Positions 16,718 through 25,475 of a DNA stretch of 64,000 bases are shown piece after piece (position 1 is the first letter of the stretch; every line of letters starts with the position of its first letter). Made by a program: the position numbers and the translations under genes. Location of the stretch: contig CAZUAI010000009.1 of assembly GCA_964617875.1 (NCBI GenBank), positions 1-64,000 on the forward strand, given 5' to 3'. Source of the stretch: CAZMVY01 sp964617875 (GTDB lineage: Bacteria > Planctomycetota > Phycisphaerae > UBA1845 > PWPN01). Below the pieces are notes generated by a model. The model was not told where the DNA came from. It saw only the letters and a program-made list of their open reading frames with translations, and searched no databases.

Positions 16718-17569
16718 CTATCCGAACTGCCCGACGAGGTAGTCGTTCGTGCGCGGGTCCTGCGGCCGGGTGAAGACCTCGGCGGTCGGGCCGATCTCCA
16801 CCAGCTTGCCCATGAGCAGGAACGCCGTCCGGTCCGACGCCCGCGCCGCCTGCTTCGTGTTGTTCGTAACAAGCACGATCGAGTGCTTCTCCTTCAGTTC
16901 GACCAGGGCGTCCTCGATCTTGCCCGTCGAGATCGGGTCGAGGCCCGAGCAGGGCTCATCGAGGATCAGGACCTCCGGATCGAGGGCCAGCACGCGGGCC
17001 ACGCAGAGCCGCTGTTGCTGACCGCCGGAGAGGTTGTGCGCGGGCTCGTCGAGCCGATCCTTGACCTCGTCCCAGAGCACGGCGTCGCGCAAAGCCGCCT
17101 CGATCCGTTCCTCCTGTCGCTCGCGGTCCCGCACGCCCATCAGCCGCAGGCCGTAGGCCAGGTTGTCGTAAATCGACCACGGCAGCGGCACCGGCACGGC
17201 GTACACCATCCCGACGCGCCGCCGCAGAGAGGCGACGTCCATCTCCGGGGCGTCGATGTCCTGCCCGTCGAGCAGGATCCGCCCGCTGTGGCGGAACCCG
17301 TGGTGCAGGTCGTTGAGGCGGTTGAGGCAGCGGAGGAACGTGGTCTTGCCGCTTGCGGCCGGGCCGATGATCGCCAGGCGTTCGCGCGGACGGACATCCA
17401 GGCTGACGCCGTCCAGCACGGTCGTGTCGCCGTAGCTCGCGGTAAGGTCCCGCACGGCAATCTTGGCCTCCGTGCTCGCTTCCCCGGACCGGAGGAACGC
17501 GGCCGGAGAAGCCAGCGGTTCCGGTCCCGGCGAGCGATGCGTCCGCTCTGTGGCTTGCGGAAACGGCAT
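16718..17569 (-). CDS. pstB: divergent PstB paralogue lacking Q-loop Gln and switch His
   Basis: Second Pst-type ATPase of cassette 1, 283 aa from the ATG at 17569. Walker A GPAASGKTT (69-77), signature LSGGQQQR (180-187) and Walker B LILDEP (201-206) are intact. The Q-loop reads MVYAVPVPLP, with Ala124 for the Gln of VFQKPNPFP, and the switch reads VTNNTKQ, with Asn236 for the His of VTHNM. Those two residues couple to the permease and activate water in ABC ATPases (family knowledge). AAGGAGG four nt before the ATG decides the start; an upstream in-frame ATG at 17632 overlaps pstA. The first 30 or so residues are a variable extension. PstB-like proteins with VTNN are, from memory, known in other phyla. 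Confidence 0.85.
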   Translation of the reverse strand: MPFPQATERTHRSPGPEPLASPAAFLRSGEASTEAKIAVRDLTASYGDTTVLDGVSLDVRPRERLAIIGPAASGKTTFLRCLNRLNDLHHGFRHSGRILLDGQDIDAPEMDVASLRRRVGMVYAVPVPLPWSIYDNLAYGLRLMGVRDRERQEERIEAALRDAVLWDEVKDRLDEPAHNLSGGQQQRLCVARVLALDPEVLILDEPCSGLDPISTGKIEDALVELKEKHSIVLVTNNTKQAARASDRTAFLLMGKLVEIGPTAEVFTRPQDPRTNDYLVGQFG

Positions 17570-17624
17570 GTGGCCTCCTTTTCCGGCGAAGCGGGACGAG
17601 AAGAACGGATCCCGATCCACGACT

Positions 17625-18470
17625 CTAGGCATGGCGCCCCACCTTACCGATGAACCGTCGCATCAGCCAGTAGGCAAAGAAGTTGATCGCAAGGATCGCG
17701 ATCACCAGGACGGCGGCCGTGGCGTACGCCTTCTCCATCGAGAGCCCCTCGCGGGAGAGGATGTAGAAGTGCAACGGCAGCGTCCGGCACGAGTCGAACA
17801 GGGATTGCGGCAGCCGAAGGGCGGACCCGGCCGTGAGCATCACGGCGGCCGTCTCCTCGATCGCCCGCGCGAGCGACAGGACGATGCCCGTGACGATGCC
17901 CGGCAGCGCCGAGCGCAGCACGACGCGCGTTACCATCTGCCAGCGCGTGCTGCCGAGGCCGTAGCTGACTTCGCGGTAGGCATACGGCACGGCGCGGATC
18001 GCCTCCTCGCTCGTCCGGATGATCGTCGGCAGGACCATCACGGCCAGCGTCAGTGCGCCGGACAGCACGCAGAGCCCCATGCCCAGCGCGATCGCGAAGA
18101 ACACAAAGCCGAAGAGCCCGTAAATGATCGACGGGATGCCGGCGAGGCAGTCGGCGCCGAAGCGGATCACGGCCGTCGCCCGGTTCTCGCGGGTGTACTC
18201 GGTCAGGTAGATGGCGGTGGCCACGCCCACCGGTGCGGCGAGCAGAACGGCCAGGCCGGCGACGACGGCGCTGGCGACGATCATGGGGAAGATGCCGCCT
18301 TCGCGCCCCATCTTCACGGGCGATTCCGTGAGGAATCCCCACGAGATGTGCGGCAGCCCGTGGGCCAGGATCCAGCCGATGATGAACAGGAGTACGCCGA
18401 CGGTGATCGCCGCCATGATCCACAGGACCGTGACGACGGCACGTTCAACGGCCACGGGGGCGAGCCTCAT
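17625..18470 (-). CDS. pstA: phosphate permease subunit PstA, cassette 1
   Basis: Inner-membrane permease subunit of the Pst importer, 281 aa, with about six membrane segments (for example VVTVLWIMAAITVGVLLFII and AVLVIAILAINFFAYWL). It shows the conserved PstA features EGGIFPMI, TAIYLTEY, LAGIPSIIYGLFGF and the coupling-helix region EEAIRAVPYAYREVSYGLGSTRW. The ATG overlaps the pstC stop as ATGA, so translation is probably coupled. It is the normal family length, unlike the PstA of cassette 2. Confidence 0.92.
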   Translation of the reverse strand: MRLAPVAVERAVVTVLWIMAAITVGVLLFIIGWILAHGLPHISWGFLTESPVKMGREGGIFPMIVASAVVAGLAVLLAAPVGVATAIYLTEYTRENRATAVIRFGADCLAGIPSIIYGLFGFVFFAIALGMGLCVLSGALTLAVMVLPTIIRTSEEAIRAVPYAYREVSYGLGSTRWQMVTRVVLRSALPGIVTGIVLSLARAIEETAAVMLTAGSALRLPQSLFDSCRTLPLHFYILSREGLSMEKAYATAAVLVIAILAINFFAYWLMRRFIGKVGRHA

Positions 18471-19327
18471 CGTGTACCCGCTCCCTTCGCCTGCCGCCGC
18501 GAGACGGTCAGCGCGATCGTGTTGAGGATCATGATGAACACAAAGAGCGTGACGCCCGTGGCGAAGAGGGCCTCGCGATGGTCGCCGGAGGCGTAGCCCA
18601 TCTCAAGCGCGATGTTGGCGGTCAGCGTACGGACGGGATCGAGGATGCTCCCGGGAACGGCCAGCGTGTTGCCGGCGACCATGATGACGGCCATCGTCTC
18701 GCCGACGGCCCGACCCATGCCGAGGATGATGGCGGCGACGATGCCCGACCGCGCGGCCTTGAACATCACCATGTAAATCGTCTGCCATCGGGTCGCGCCG
18801 AGGGCGATCGAGCCCTCCCAGTACGGGCGCGGCACGGCGTTGAGCGCATCGACGGAGATGCTGGTCACCGTCGGCAACACCATGATGCCCAGGACGATCG
18901 AGGCGGCCAGCACGGAAAGCCCCGGACCGCCGAGGTGATGCTGGATCAGCGGCACGAGCGTCACGACGCCGACAAACCCGTACACCACGGACGGGATTCC
19001 CGCCAGCAGTTCGATCGCCGGCTTGAGGATCCGCGCCAGCCGCGGCGGAGCGAACTGCGTCAGCACAACCGCCAGGCCGAGGCTGAACGTGATGCCGATG
19101 ACCATCGCGCCGGCCGTGACCATCAGCGAGCCGATGATCATCGAACGGATGCCGAAGTGCCCGGCCTTCGGGTCCCAGTCGGCTGACAGGAAGAACTCGC
19201 GTGCGCCGAGGCGGAGGATGATCGGCACGCCTTCCTTGAAGATGAAGACGGTGATCACTCCCAGCCCCACGATGGCCGTGAACGCCATGGCCATCAGCAC
19301 CGCGCCGATGATTCGGTCCTGCTTCAT
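18467..19327 (-). CDS. pstC: phosphate permease subunit PstC, cassette 1
   Basis: Inner-membrane permease subunit that forms the phosphate pathway with PstA, 286 aa, about six membrane helices starting with AVLMAMAFTAIVGLGVITVFIF. Recognised by FFLSADWDP, the periplasmic loop GIRSMIIGSLMVTAGAM, LLAGIPSVVYGFVGVV, the coupling motif LNAVPRPYWEGSIALGATRW and MGRAVGETMAVIMVAGN. The ATG overlaps the pstS stop (ATGA). Confidence 0.93.
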   Translation of the reverse strand: MKQDRIIGAVLMAMAFTAIVGLGVITVFIFKEGVPIILRLGAREFFLSADWDPKAGHFGIRSMIIGSLMVTAGAMVIGITFSLGLAVVLTQFAPPRLARILKPAIELLAGIPSVVYGFVGVVTLVPLIQHHLGGPGLSVLAASIVLGIMVLPTVTSISVDALNAVPRPYWEGSIALGATRWQTIYMVMFKAARSGIVAAIILGMGRAVGETMAVIMVAGNTLAVPGSILDPVRTLTANIALEMGYASGDHREALFATGVTLFVFIMILNTIALTVSRRQAKGAGTR

Positions 19328-20142
19328 TGGGCCCGGATCAGTCCTTCCGATTCCAGTTCCTTCTGGCTCTCCGGCAGGAGCACGAAGTCAATGAACTTCT
19401 GTGCCGCCGGGGTCGGCGTTCCCCTGGTCACAAACAGGAGCGGCCGGGCGAGCTTGTACTTCCCCTCCAGCACGCCCTGAGCGGTGGGCGGTTCGCCGTC
19501 CACAATGAGGGCCTTCAGTTCCTTGCTCAGGAGCCCCAGCGAGATATAACCGATGGCCTCCGTGTTGCCCTTGACCAGTTCCTTGACGGCACCGCTCGAC
19601 TCCTGAACCAGCGCCTCCCGGGCGATCTTCGCCTCCTTGCCCATGACGAGGTGAACGAAGCAATCGCGGGTGCCCGAACTCTCCTCGCGGGTGATCACCC
19701 GGATCGGCTCGTCCTTGCCGCCGACTTCCTTCCAGTTCCTGATCGCGCCGCTGAAGATGTCGCGAATCTGCTCCGTCTTCAACTCGCTGACCGGGTTCGC
19801 GGGGTTCACGACGACGGCCAGACCGTCCCGCGCGATCAGGACCCTGTTGAATTGTCCGGCCTCCTCGGCGGTCAGTTCGCGGGAGCACATGCCGATCTGC
19901 GCGAGCCCGTTGGCGACGGCCTGGAGCCCCGCTGTCGAGCCGCCACCCTGCACGTCCACCTTTTCGTTCGGGTGCTTCTTCGCGTACTCCTGCGACAGAT
20001 GCTCCGCAAAGGGCTGGATCGATGTCGATCCCACAACGTTGACGGCGCCCCCGCCTTCGCTGCGCCGGCAGCCGGGCTCGGCCAGACAGCACGCGAACAT
20101 CAGCACCGGCACCAGACCCTGAACCACGCGATTCCTCAACAT
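19324..20142 (-). CDS. pstS: phosphate-binding protein PstS, cassette 1
   Basis: Exported phosphate-binding protein that feeds the Pst permease, 272 aa. A signal sequence (VVQGLVPVLMFACCLAEPGC) may be lipoprotein-type, although the Cys contexts are not classical lipoboxes. Binding-site signatures are VVGSTSIQPFAE, VQGGGSTAGLQAV, CSRELTAEE and TREESSGTRDCF, the typical Ser/Thr/Arg contacts of PstS. GGAG six nt before the ATG at 20142 decides the start; upstream ATGs lack a site. Two Pho-box-like repeat pairs lie 129-192 nt upstream. Confidence 0.92.
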   Translation of the reverse strand: MLRNRVVQGLVPVLMFACCLAEPGCRRSEGGGAVNVVGSTSIQPFAEHLSQEYAKKHPNEKVDVQGGGSTAGLQAVANGLAQIGMCSRELTAEEAGQFNRVLIARDGLAVVVNPANPVSELKTEQIRDIFSGAIRNWKEVGGKDEPIRVITREESSGTRDCFVHLVMGKEAKIAREALVQESSGAVKELVKGNTEAIGYISLGLLSKELKALIVDGEPPTAQGVLEGKYKLARPLLFVTRGTPTPAAQKFIDFVLLPESQKELESEGLIRAQ

Positions 20143-20270
20143 ACGGATCTCCATTACAGCTATACGGCGCGTCTCGTTGCGACAACGGCACAGGGCACCG
20201 CAATCAGGACGCGCCGGGGAAGGAACCTGAACATCTACCATGCGGCTCTCTGTCGTGCGTAGGCCACTTT

Positions 20271-20287
20271 GTTAAGAACAGGCTAAG
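20271..20287 (-). promoter_or_regulatory. Pho-box-like direct repeat before pstS (cassette 1), proximal
   Basis: On the minus strand CTTAGC-N5-CTTAAC, an 11-bp period. The identical hexamer pair stands before the other pstS (25584-25600). It resembles the PyTTAAPyPy 11-bp tandem repeats described as Pho boxes in cyanobacteria; PhoB binding is inferred. Confidence 0.6.
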
Positions 20288-20317
20288 CCGCAAACGTTGC
20301 CGTTGTGTTTTCCTTGT

Positions 20318-20334
20318 GTTAGGATTCTATTAAG
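20318..20334 (-). promoter_or_regulatory. Pho-box-like direct repeat before pstS (cassette 1), distal
   Basis: On the minus strand CTTAAT-N5-CCTAAC with the same 11-bp period, about 30 nt further upstream of the proximal pair. Together they could bind two regulator dimers. Confidence 0.5.
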
Positions 20335-20396
20335 ACTTGGTTCGGCACCGAGACTGTGCGCGTCAGACCACCCGCCCGACATGTCGGGAGCACCAA

Positions 20397-21053
20397 CTAC
20401 GTTCGGCCATGCCGTACGATTTTCCCTGTGCTCACAAAAATAACGTCCTCCGCGATATTGACGGCATGGTCGGCGATCCGCTCCAGATTCTTGGCGATGG
20501 AAAGCAGGTCCAGATGTGCCGCCATATGGTCTGGGGACCGCATGGCCGCCTCGGCCAACCGCCGAATAAACTGCCCGTAGAAGGCATCAATGATCTCGTC
20601 GTCGATGAACAGGCCTCGGGCCTTGTCGGCATCCGCATCGGCGTAGGATTGAACCGCCTTGCGCAGCAGCGCGCGGACGACGGGTATGATCCGCTGTAGA
20701 TCCTCGTTGCCGCCGACCCCGGCATCCGGTTCCAGGTGGCAGGCGCGTTCGGCGATGTTCACGGCACAATCGGCGATCCGCTCGAGGTCGTTGTTCACCT
20801 TCAGGATCGTGCAGAGCAGGCGCATGTCGGCGCCCATCGGCTGGAACAGCGTCATCAGCCGGATGACCTCGGCCTCGACGCCGACCTCTTCGGCATCGAT
20901 GGTCTCATCCCGGGCCACGACCCGCCGGGCCAGCGCATGATCCGCCCGCATGGCGGCCTCGCACGCTTCGTGCGTCATGTCCTCCACGGCGACGGCCATT
21001 CGAAGTGACTTGCGATGCACGTCGTCCAGAAGGTTCACGAAGTGAGCCGTCAT
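20397..21053 (-). CDS. phoU: phosphate signalling protein PhoU, cassette 2
   Basis: PhoU of cassette 2, 218 aa, with both signature repeats (DLERIADCAVNIAERA and NLERIADHAVNIAEDVIF). The ATG at 21053 follows the pstB stop after 2 nt. The same frame stays open far upstream through pstB in the wrong register; that extension is a shadow and is not used. It is a close paralogue of the phoU at 15264, so each Pst cassette has its own PhoU. Confidence 0.92.
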   Translation of the reverse strand: MTAHFVNLLDDVHRKSLRMAVAVEDMTHEACEAAMRADHALARRVVARDETIDAEEVGVEAEVIRLMTLFQPMGADMRLLCTILKVNNDLERIADCAVNIAERACHLEPDAGVGGNEDLQRIIPVVRALLRKAVQSYADADADKARGLFIDDEIIDAFYGQFIRRLAEAAMRSPDHMAAHLDLLSIAKNLERIADHAVNIAEDVIFVSTGKIVRHGRT

Positions 21054-21055
21054 CC

Positions 21056-21880
21056 CTATCCGAATCTCCCGGTGATGTAGTCCTGGGTCTTCGGGTTGTT
21101 CGGCCGGGTGAAGATCCGGTCCGTATCCTCGAACTCGATCAGCTCGCCCAGGTACATGAAGGCCGTCCGGTCCGACACGCGGGCGGCCTGCTGCATGTTG
21201 TGCGTGACGAGCACGATCGTGTAGTCCGCCTTGAGCTGGTCGATGAGATCCTCGATACGGGCCGTGGCGATCGGGTCGAGCGCGGAGCACGGCTCGTCCA
21301 TCAGAAGCACGTCCGGCTGAAGGGCGATCGCGCGTGCGATGCACAACCGCTGCTGCTGACCGCCGGAGAGGGCCAGGGCGCTCTGCTGGAGTTTGTCCTT
21401 CACCTCGTCCCAGAGCGCCGCGTGCCGCAGAGACCGCTCGACCAGTTCGTCCAGATCGCCGGGATAACCGTTGATGGCGGCGCCCCAGGCCACGTTCTTG
21501 AAGATCGACTTCGGAAACGGATTGGGCTTCTGGAAGACCATGCCGACACGCCGTCGCAGTTCGACCGGGTCGCACAGCGGGCCGTAGATGTCCTGTCCGA
21601 GGTAGCACATCCTGCCCTCGACCGTCACGCGAGGAATCAGGTCGTTCATCCGGTTCATGGCGCGGAGCAGTGTGCTCTTGCCGCAGCCGGAAGGGCCGAT
21701 GATCGCCGTCACCCGGCGGGGAGGGATGCTCATCGTGACGTCGCGGACCGCCACCGTCGGGCCATACCGGACGGTGAACTTCTCCGTGGTGATCACGGCC
21801 TCGACGGCCTCCGGGGGCTGCCGCGGATCGAGTTGGGCCCGGGTCACAGGGATCTCCGGACCCGCCGGGCGAACCGGCAT
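21056..21880 (-). CDS. pstB: phosphate transporter ATPase PstB, cassette 2 (canonical)
   Basis: ATPase of the second Pst importer, 274 aa. All motifs are canonical: Walker A GPSGCGKST, Q-loop VFQKPNPFP, signature LSGGQQQR, Walker B VLLMDEP, D-loop SALD, switch VTHNMQQ. It can therefore act as a homodimer, in contrast to the two complementary-defective copies of cassette 1. GGGAG four nt before the ATG at 21880 supports this start. The frame is also open back to a TTG at 22072, directly behind pstA; that would add 64 low-complexity Arg/Ala/Pro residues and is considered less likely. Confidence 0.9.
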   Translation of the reverse strand: MPVRPAGPEIPVTRAQLDPRQPPEAVEAVITTEKFTVRYGPTVAVRDVTMSIPPRRVTAIIGPSGCGKSTLLRAMNRMNDLIPRVTVEGRMCYLGQDIYGPLCDPVELRRRVGMVFQKPNPFPKSIFKNVAWGAAINGYPGDLDELVERSLRHAALWDEVKDKLQQSALALSGGQQQRLCIARAIALQPDVLLMDEPCSALDPIATARIEDLIDQLKADYTIVLVTHNMQQAARVSDRTAFMYLGELIEFEDTDRIFTRPNNPKTQDYITGRFG

Positions 21881-22073
21881 CGGGCTCCCGCCTGCCGAAC
21901 GGCCGCCTGCCGGTGCGTCGGCGGCTGCGGCCAATCCCGCCAGGGGCAGACGTCCGCCCGGCGCGTGCGGGTCGTCCGGCCGTACGGGTGCGCTCGCCGT
22001 CCGGCGTCCCGCGGAATCGGCTTCCGCAGCCACACGCCCCCCACGCCATCGGCGGACCTGGTCTTGTACCAAC

Positions 22074-23423
22074 TCATCCTCCTCTCAATCTCCTGGAAAT
22101 CCGCGCCCGCAGAACGATCGCGGCGACGTTGAGCGCCAGGACCAGCGCCACGAGCGTCAGGACCATCCCGTACTGCACGTGCCGGATCTCATCGACGGCC
22201 GCGTTCTCCGTGCAGAGGTTGTAGACGTTCCACGGCAGGGCCGGCGTCGGCTGCGACGCCGTCTGCCAGACGGCGAGAGGACTTCCCATGCTCACGGCGG
22301 CGGTGAAGATGATCGGAGCGGTTTCGCCGGCCGCCCGGCCCATGCTGATGACGATCCCCGTCAGGATGCCGGGCAGCGCTGCCGGCAGGATGACGGCCAC
22401 CATCGCGCGCCACCGGCTTGCGCCGAGGCTCAGAGCGGCTTCCTTGTAGGTCTGTGGAACCGCGAGGAGCGCTTCCTCGGACGCACGAATGATGATGGGC
22501 AGGATCAGGATCGCCAGCGTCAGTGAGCCGGCCAGAACGCTCTTCGACTCGGAGACGCGGATGCCGTTGATGAAGAAGGCCAGGCCGAACAGCCCGAACA
22601 CGATACTCGGAACGCCCGCCAGGGTACTGACGCACGTCCGCAGCATGCTGACCAGGCGGCCCTCGCCGGCATACTCGACGAGGTAGATCGCGGAGATGAC
22701 GCCCATGGGCACCGCGAAGAGGACGGCGCCGACCGTCAGGTACAAGGTGCCCAGCACCTCGGCCCAGATGCCGCCGAAGAAGTGAGCGTCGTCGATCGAC
22801 TCATCGAACAGAAAGCCCCAGTACAGCGTCAGCTTCGGAGCCATCATGTCCGCCAGATGACTCTCCACGTAGGGGAACAGCCGTTCCAGCGACGTGCCCT
22901 TGAACTCGTCGGCCCGGGGCACGAGGATCTTGCGCCCCATCTTCTTCGGATCGGAATAGTCGTATTGTTCGACATAGAGCAGGTCGCGCAGCTTGACTTG
23001 GGCCCGGTCCCAGCGGGTCTGGCCGTACCGCTCGCGCAGGAGGACCGGCGGCGGCTCGCCCGGCAGCGGGCCGATGATCGCACGAAGCCGATCCCTGACC
23101 TCGCGGACGGACTCCGCGTACTGGTCGCGAAGGTCCCGGTCGCGAGCGAGTTGCCTCTCGAAGTCGCGGACCATGTCGCAGGCGGTCGCGCGCGCCTTCG
23201 CACAACGGGCCATTTCCTGTTCGACGGCGTCCGGGTCGCCCCGATTGAACTTGTTCACCTGGAGCCGGCGGTGCTCGACGGTCGCCCGGAAGACGAAAGC
23301 CGTCGCGCCCCGCACCGCGATGGGCGCCAGCACGACGACGAGCGAGCCGGCGACAAGCGCGATGGACACAAACCCCGCGCCCGTGAAGCAGCGATCCATG
23401 AGCTTGCGCGTGGACAATCGCAC
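22074..23423 (-). CDS. pstA: phosphate permease subunit PstA, cassette 2, with long periplasmic insert
   Basis: Permease subunit of 449 aa, about 160 longer than usual. The first membrane segment (about residues 14-42) is followed by roughly 190 residues before the next one. The insert is highly charged and probably coiled coil at first (roughly 50-115), then contains a Tyr/Asp-rich part (YVEQYDYSDPKKMG) and ends at WGFLFDESIDD. From about residue 225 the normal PstA body follows: VISAIYLVEY, LAGVPSIVFGLFGL, EEALLAVPQTYKEAALSLG, MGRAAGETAPIIFT. The start lies 4 nt after the pstC stop. The insert would project into the periplasm, where PstS docks. Confidence 0.88.
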   Translation of the reverse strand: MRLSTRKLMDRCFTGAGFVSIALVAGSLVVVLAPIAVRGATAFVFRATVEHRRLQVNKFNRGDPDAVEQEMARCAKARATACDMVRDFERQLARDRDLRDQYAESVREVRDRLRAIIGPLPGEPPPVLLRERYGQTRWDRAQVKLRDLLYVEQYDYSDPKKMGRKILVPRADEFKGTSLERLFPYVESHLADMMAPKLTLYWGFLFDESIDDAHFFGGIWAEVLGTLYLTVGAVLFAVPMGVISAIYLVEYAGEGRLVSMLRTCVSTLAGVPSIVFGLFGLAFFINGIRVSESKSVLAGSLTLAILILPIIIRASEEALLAVPQTYKEAALSLGASRWRAMVAVILPAALPGILTGIVISMGRAAGETAPIIFTAAVSMGSPLAVWQTASQPTPALPWNVYNLCTENAAVDEIRHVQYGMVLTLVALVLALNVAAIVLRARISRRLRGG

Positions 23424-23427
23424 GGCC

Positions 23428-24603
23428 TCACCTCGCCTTCGCCCGGGATCGGCGCATCACCCACTCGCTCGCCAGATTGCAGGCGAACGACACAACGAGC
23501 AGAGACAGCGCCATGGCGAACAGCACGTGGTAGCGTGCCGAGCCCGTCACGTGGTCCGCCTCGCCCATGTCGCCCGCGATGGTCGCCGTCAGCGTCCGGA
23601 TCGGGGCGGTCAGGTTGAACCAGGGGCTCGGGATCTGGGCGGCATTGCCGGACGCCATCCAGACGACCATGGTTTCGCCGATCGCCCGCATGATGCCCAG
23701 GATGATCGCCGCGCAGATTCCGCTGCCCGCCGCGGGAATCACCACGCCCACCAGCGTCTCCGCCCGCGTCGCGCCAAGCGCGTAACAGCCTTCGCGAAGC
23801 TCGCGGCCGACGGCCTGCAGCGCGTCCTCGGATACGCTGATGACCGTCGGAATGGCCATGATCCCGAGGATGATCGAAACGTTCAGGGCGTTCGTGCCGC
23901 TGGAGATCCCGATGCGGCTCATCGCGTGGCTCAGCCACGCCACGCCGCCGAGCGACAGAACCGCCAGGGCCGCCAGGACAAGAACGCTCCCGCTCCTGCG
24001 CAGGCGCTGTGGGATCCGGACGCTGATCAGTTCCCCGAGGATCACGGTGCCGAGAATCGCGATCGGCCCGCCGATCAGCCAGACGGCCGCGGAGAGCATC
24101 CGGCCCCCGTGATCCTGCAGAAGCGGCGCGAAGACGACCAGGGCGAAGAACCCGAACGCGACCGACGGGATCGCGGCCAGGATCTCGATCACGGGCTTCA
24201 CCAGCTGCCGCGCGGCGAAGGGCAGCACGTCGCTCATGCAGACCGCGGCGGCCACGCCGAGGGGAACGGCCACCACGACCGCGCCGAGCGTGACGAGAGC
24301 GCTTCCGACAAAGATGGCGAGCGCGCCGAAGGCGGGCGGATGGCTCGACGGATACCACATCGTGCTCGTGAGGAACTCGCGGACCCCTCGCAGCTGGAAG
24401 AAGGGCACGGCGTCCTTGACGATGTAGTAGAAGATGAAAAGGACGGCGAACGCCGAACTCGACGTGATGGCCAGCAGGATCCCGTGCCCCAGCAGCGCGA
24501 GACACCGCTTGAAGCGGTTCGCGCTGCTGCTGAGGAGAATCCCGTTCGCGCGGCGCCAAGGCAGAGCCGCCGGCATGCCGTCGAGCGCGCTCACGTAACT
24601 CAC
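23428..24603 (-). CDS. pstC: phosphate permease subunit PstC, cassette 2
   Basis: Permease subunit of 391 aa, longer than the 286-aa PstC of cassette 1 because of an N-terminal extension and an extra loop around residues 150-215. Signatures: GVREFLTSTMWYPS, AIPSVAFGFFALVVF, the coupling motif LQAVGRELREGCYALGATR and MRAIGETMVVWMASGN. The GTG start overlaps the pstS stop (GTGA), so translation is probably coupled. Confidence 0.9.
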   Translation of the reverse strand: MSYVSALDGMPAALPWRRANGILLSSSANRFKRCLALLGHGILLAITSSSAFAVLFIFYYIVKDAVPFFQLRGVREFLTSTMWYPSSHPPAFGALAIFVGSALVTLGAVVVAVPLGVAAAVCMSDVLPFAARQLVKPVIEILAAIPSVAFGFFALVVFAPLLQDHGGRMLSAAVWLIGGPIAILGTVILGELISVRIPQRLRRSGSVLVLAALAVLSLGGVAWLSHAMSRIGISSGTNALNVSIILGIMAIPTVISVSEDALQAVGRELREGCYALGATRAETLVGVVIPAAGSGICAAIILGIMRAIGETMVVWMASGNAAQIPSPWFNLTAPIRTLTATIAGDMGEADHVTGSARYHVLFAMALSLLVVSFACNLASEWVMRRSRAKAR

Positions 24604-25475
24604 TTCTCCTCGGCTTCGGTCGCGTACTCCGTCACGGGCACGAAGCCCACGGAATCGACAAGGCTCTGTCCCTTCTTGCTCAGGTACAGCGTCACAAAAG
24701 CGTGCAGCGGCGTGCCGAGCGCCGGATAGCCGTTCGTGAACATGAACAGGGGCCGGGCGATCGGATACCGGCCCGACGCCACCGTCGCCCTGGTGGGCCG
24801 GACGCCGTTGATGACAAGCGCCTTCATCGTCCGATCGGCGAACGCGATGCCCACGTATCCGATGGCGGCCGGCGTCGTCTGAATGCGCTGCCGAATGGCG
24901 CCGTTGCTGCCGACGTACTCCGCGTCCTTCGCGATCTTCTCACCCTTCATGACCAGCGACTCGAAGGTCTCGTACGTCCCGCTGTTCGTGTCGCGGCTGA
25001 CCTTGACGATCTTCTGATCGGGCCCGCCGACCTCGCTCCAGTTCGCGATCTTGCCGCTGTAGATCTCCCGCACCTGGTCCCGCGTCAATTCCTTCACCGG
25101 GTTGCTCGGGTGAACAACGATCACGATCCCGTCCACCGCAATGGTGTGCGGCACGGGCATGATGCCCTTGTCCGCGGCCGCCTTGAACTCCTCCGGTTTC
25201 ATGAAGCGCGACATGTCGGCCACGTGGCAGGTGCCGTTGATCAAGCTCTTGGCGCCGTTGCCGCTGCCCGACTCGCTGACCGTGATGCTCACCTCCGGGT
25301 GCTGCGACTTGAAGTACTCCGCAAAGGCCTTCGCCAGGGGGCCTACCGTGGTCGAGCCGTCCACCACGATCTTCGTCGCCTCGGGCTTCGCATCCTGCGC
25401 GAGCGCGAGCGGCATCTGCCATGCACCGAGCGCGGCCACGATCAATGCACACGGCGTCCTGGTGTTTCGTTTCAT
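24600..25475 (-). CDS. pstS: phosphate-binding protein PstS, cassette 2
   Basis: Periplasmic phosphate-binding protein, 291 aa, first gene of cassette 2. A signal peptide (CALIVAALGAWQMPLALA, cleavage near AQD) precedes the PstS fold with VDGSTTVGPLAKAF, SESGSGNGAKSL, DMSRFMKPEEF, HPSNPVKELTRDQVREIYSG and SRDTNSGTYETF. It differs from the 272-aa PstS of cassette 1 (SGNG in place of GGST), so the two may differ in affinity or accept a phosphate analogue. AAGGAG nine nt before the ATG decides the start. A Pho-box pair stands 109 nt upstream. Confidence 0.92.
   Translation of the reverse strand: MKRNTRTPCALIVAALGAWQMPLALAQDAKPEATKIVVDGSTTVGPLAKAFAEYFKSQHPEVSITVSESGSGNGAKSLINGTCHVADMSRFMKPEEFKAAADKGIMPVPHTIAVDGIVIVVHPSNPVKELTRDQVREIYSGKIANWSEVGGPDQKIVKVSRDTNSGTYETFESLVMKGEKIAKDAEYVGSNGAIRQRIQTTPAAIGYVGIAFADRTMKALVINGVRPTRATVASGRYPIARPLFMFTNGYPALGTPLHAFVTLYLSKKGQSLVDSVGFVPVTEYATEAEEK

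Noticed and set aside
21054..22049. An upstream extension of the second phoU through the pstB region in the same frame.
   Set aside because: It overlaps pstB in another register and is Arg-rich; PhoU homology begins at the ATG at 21053.
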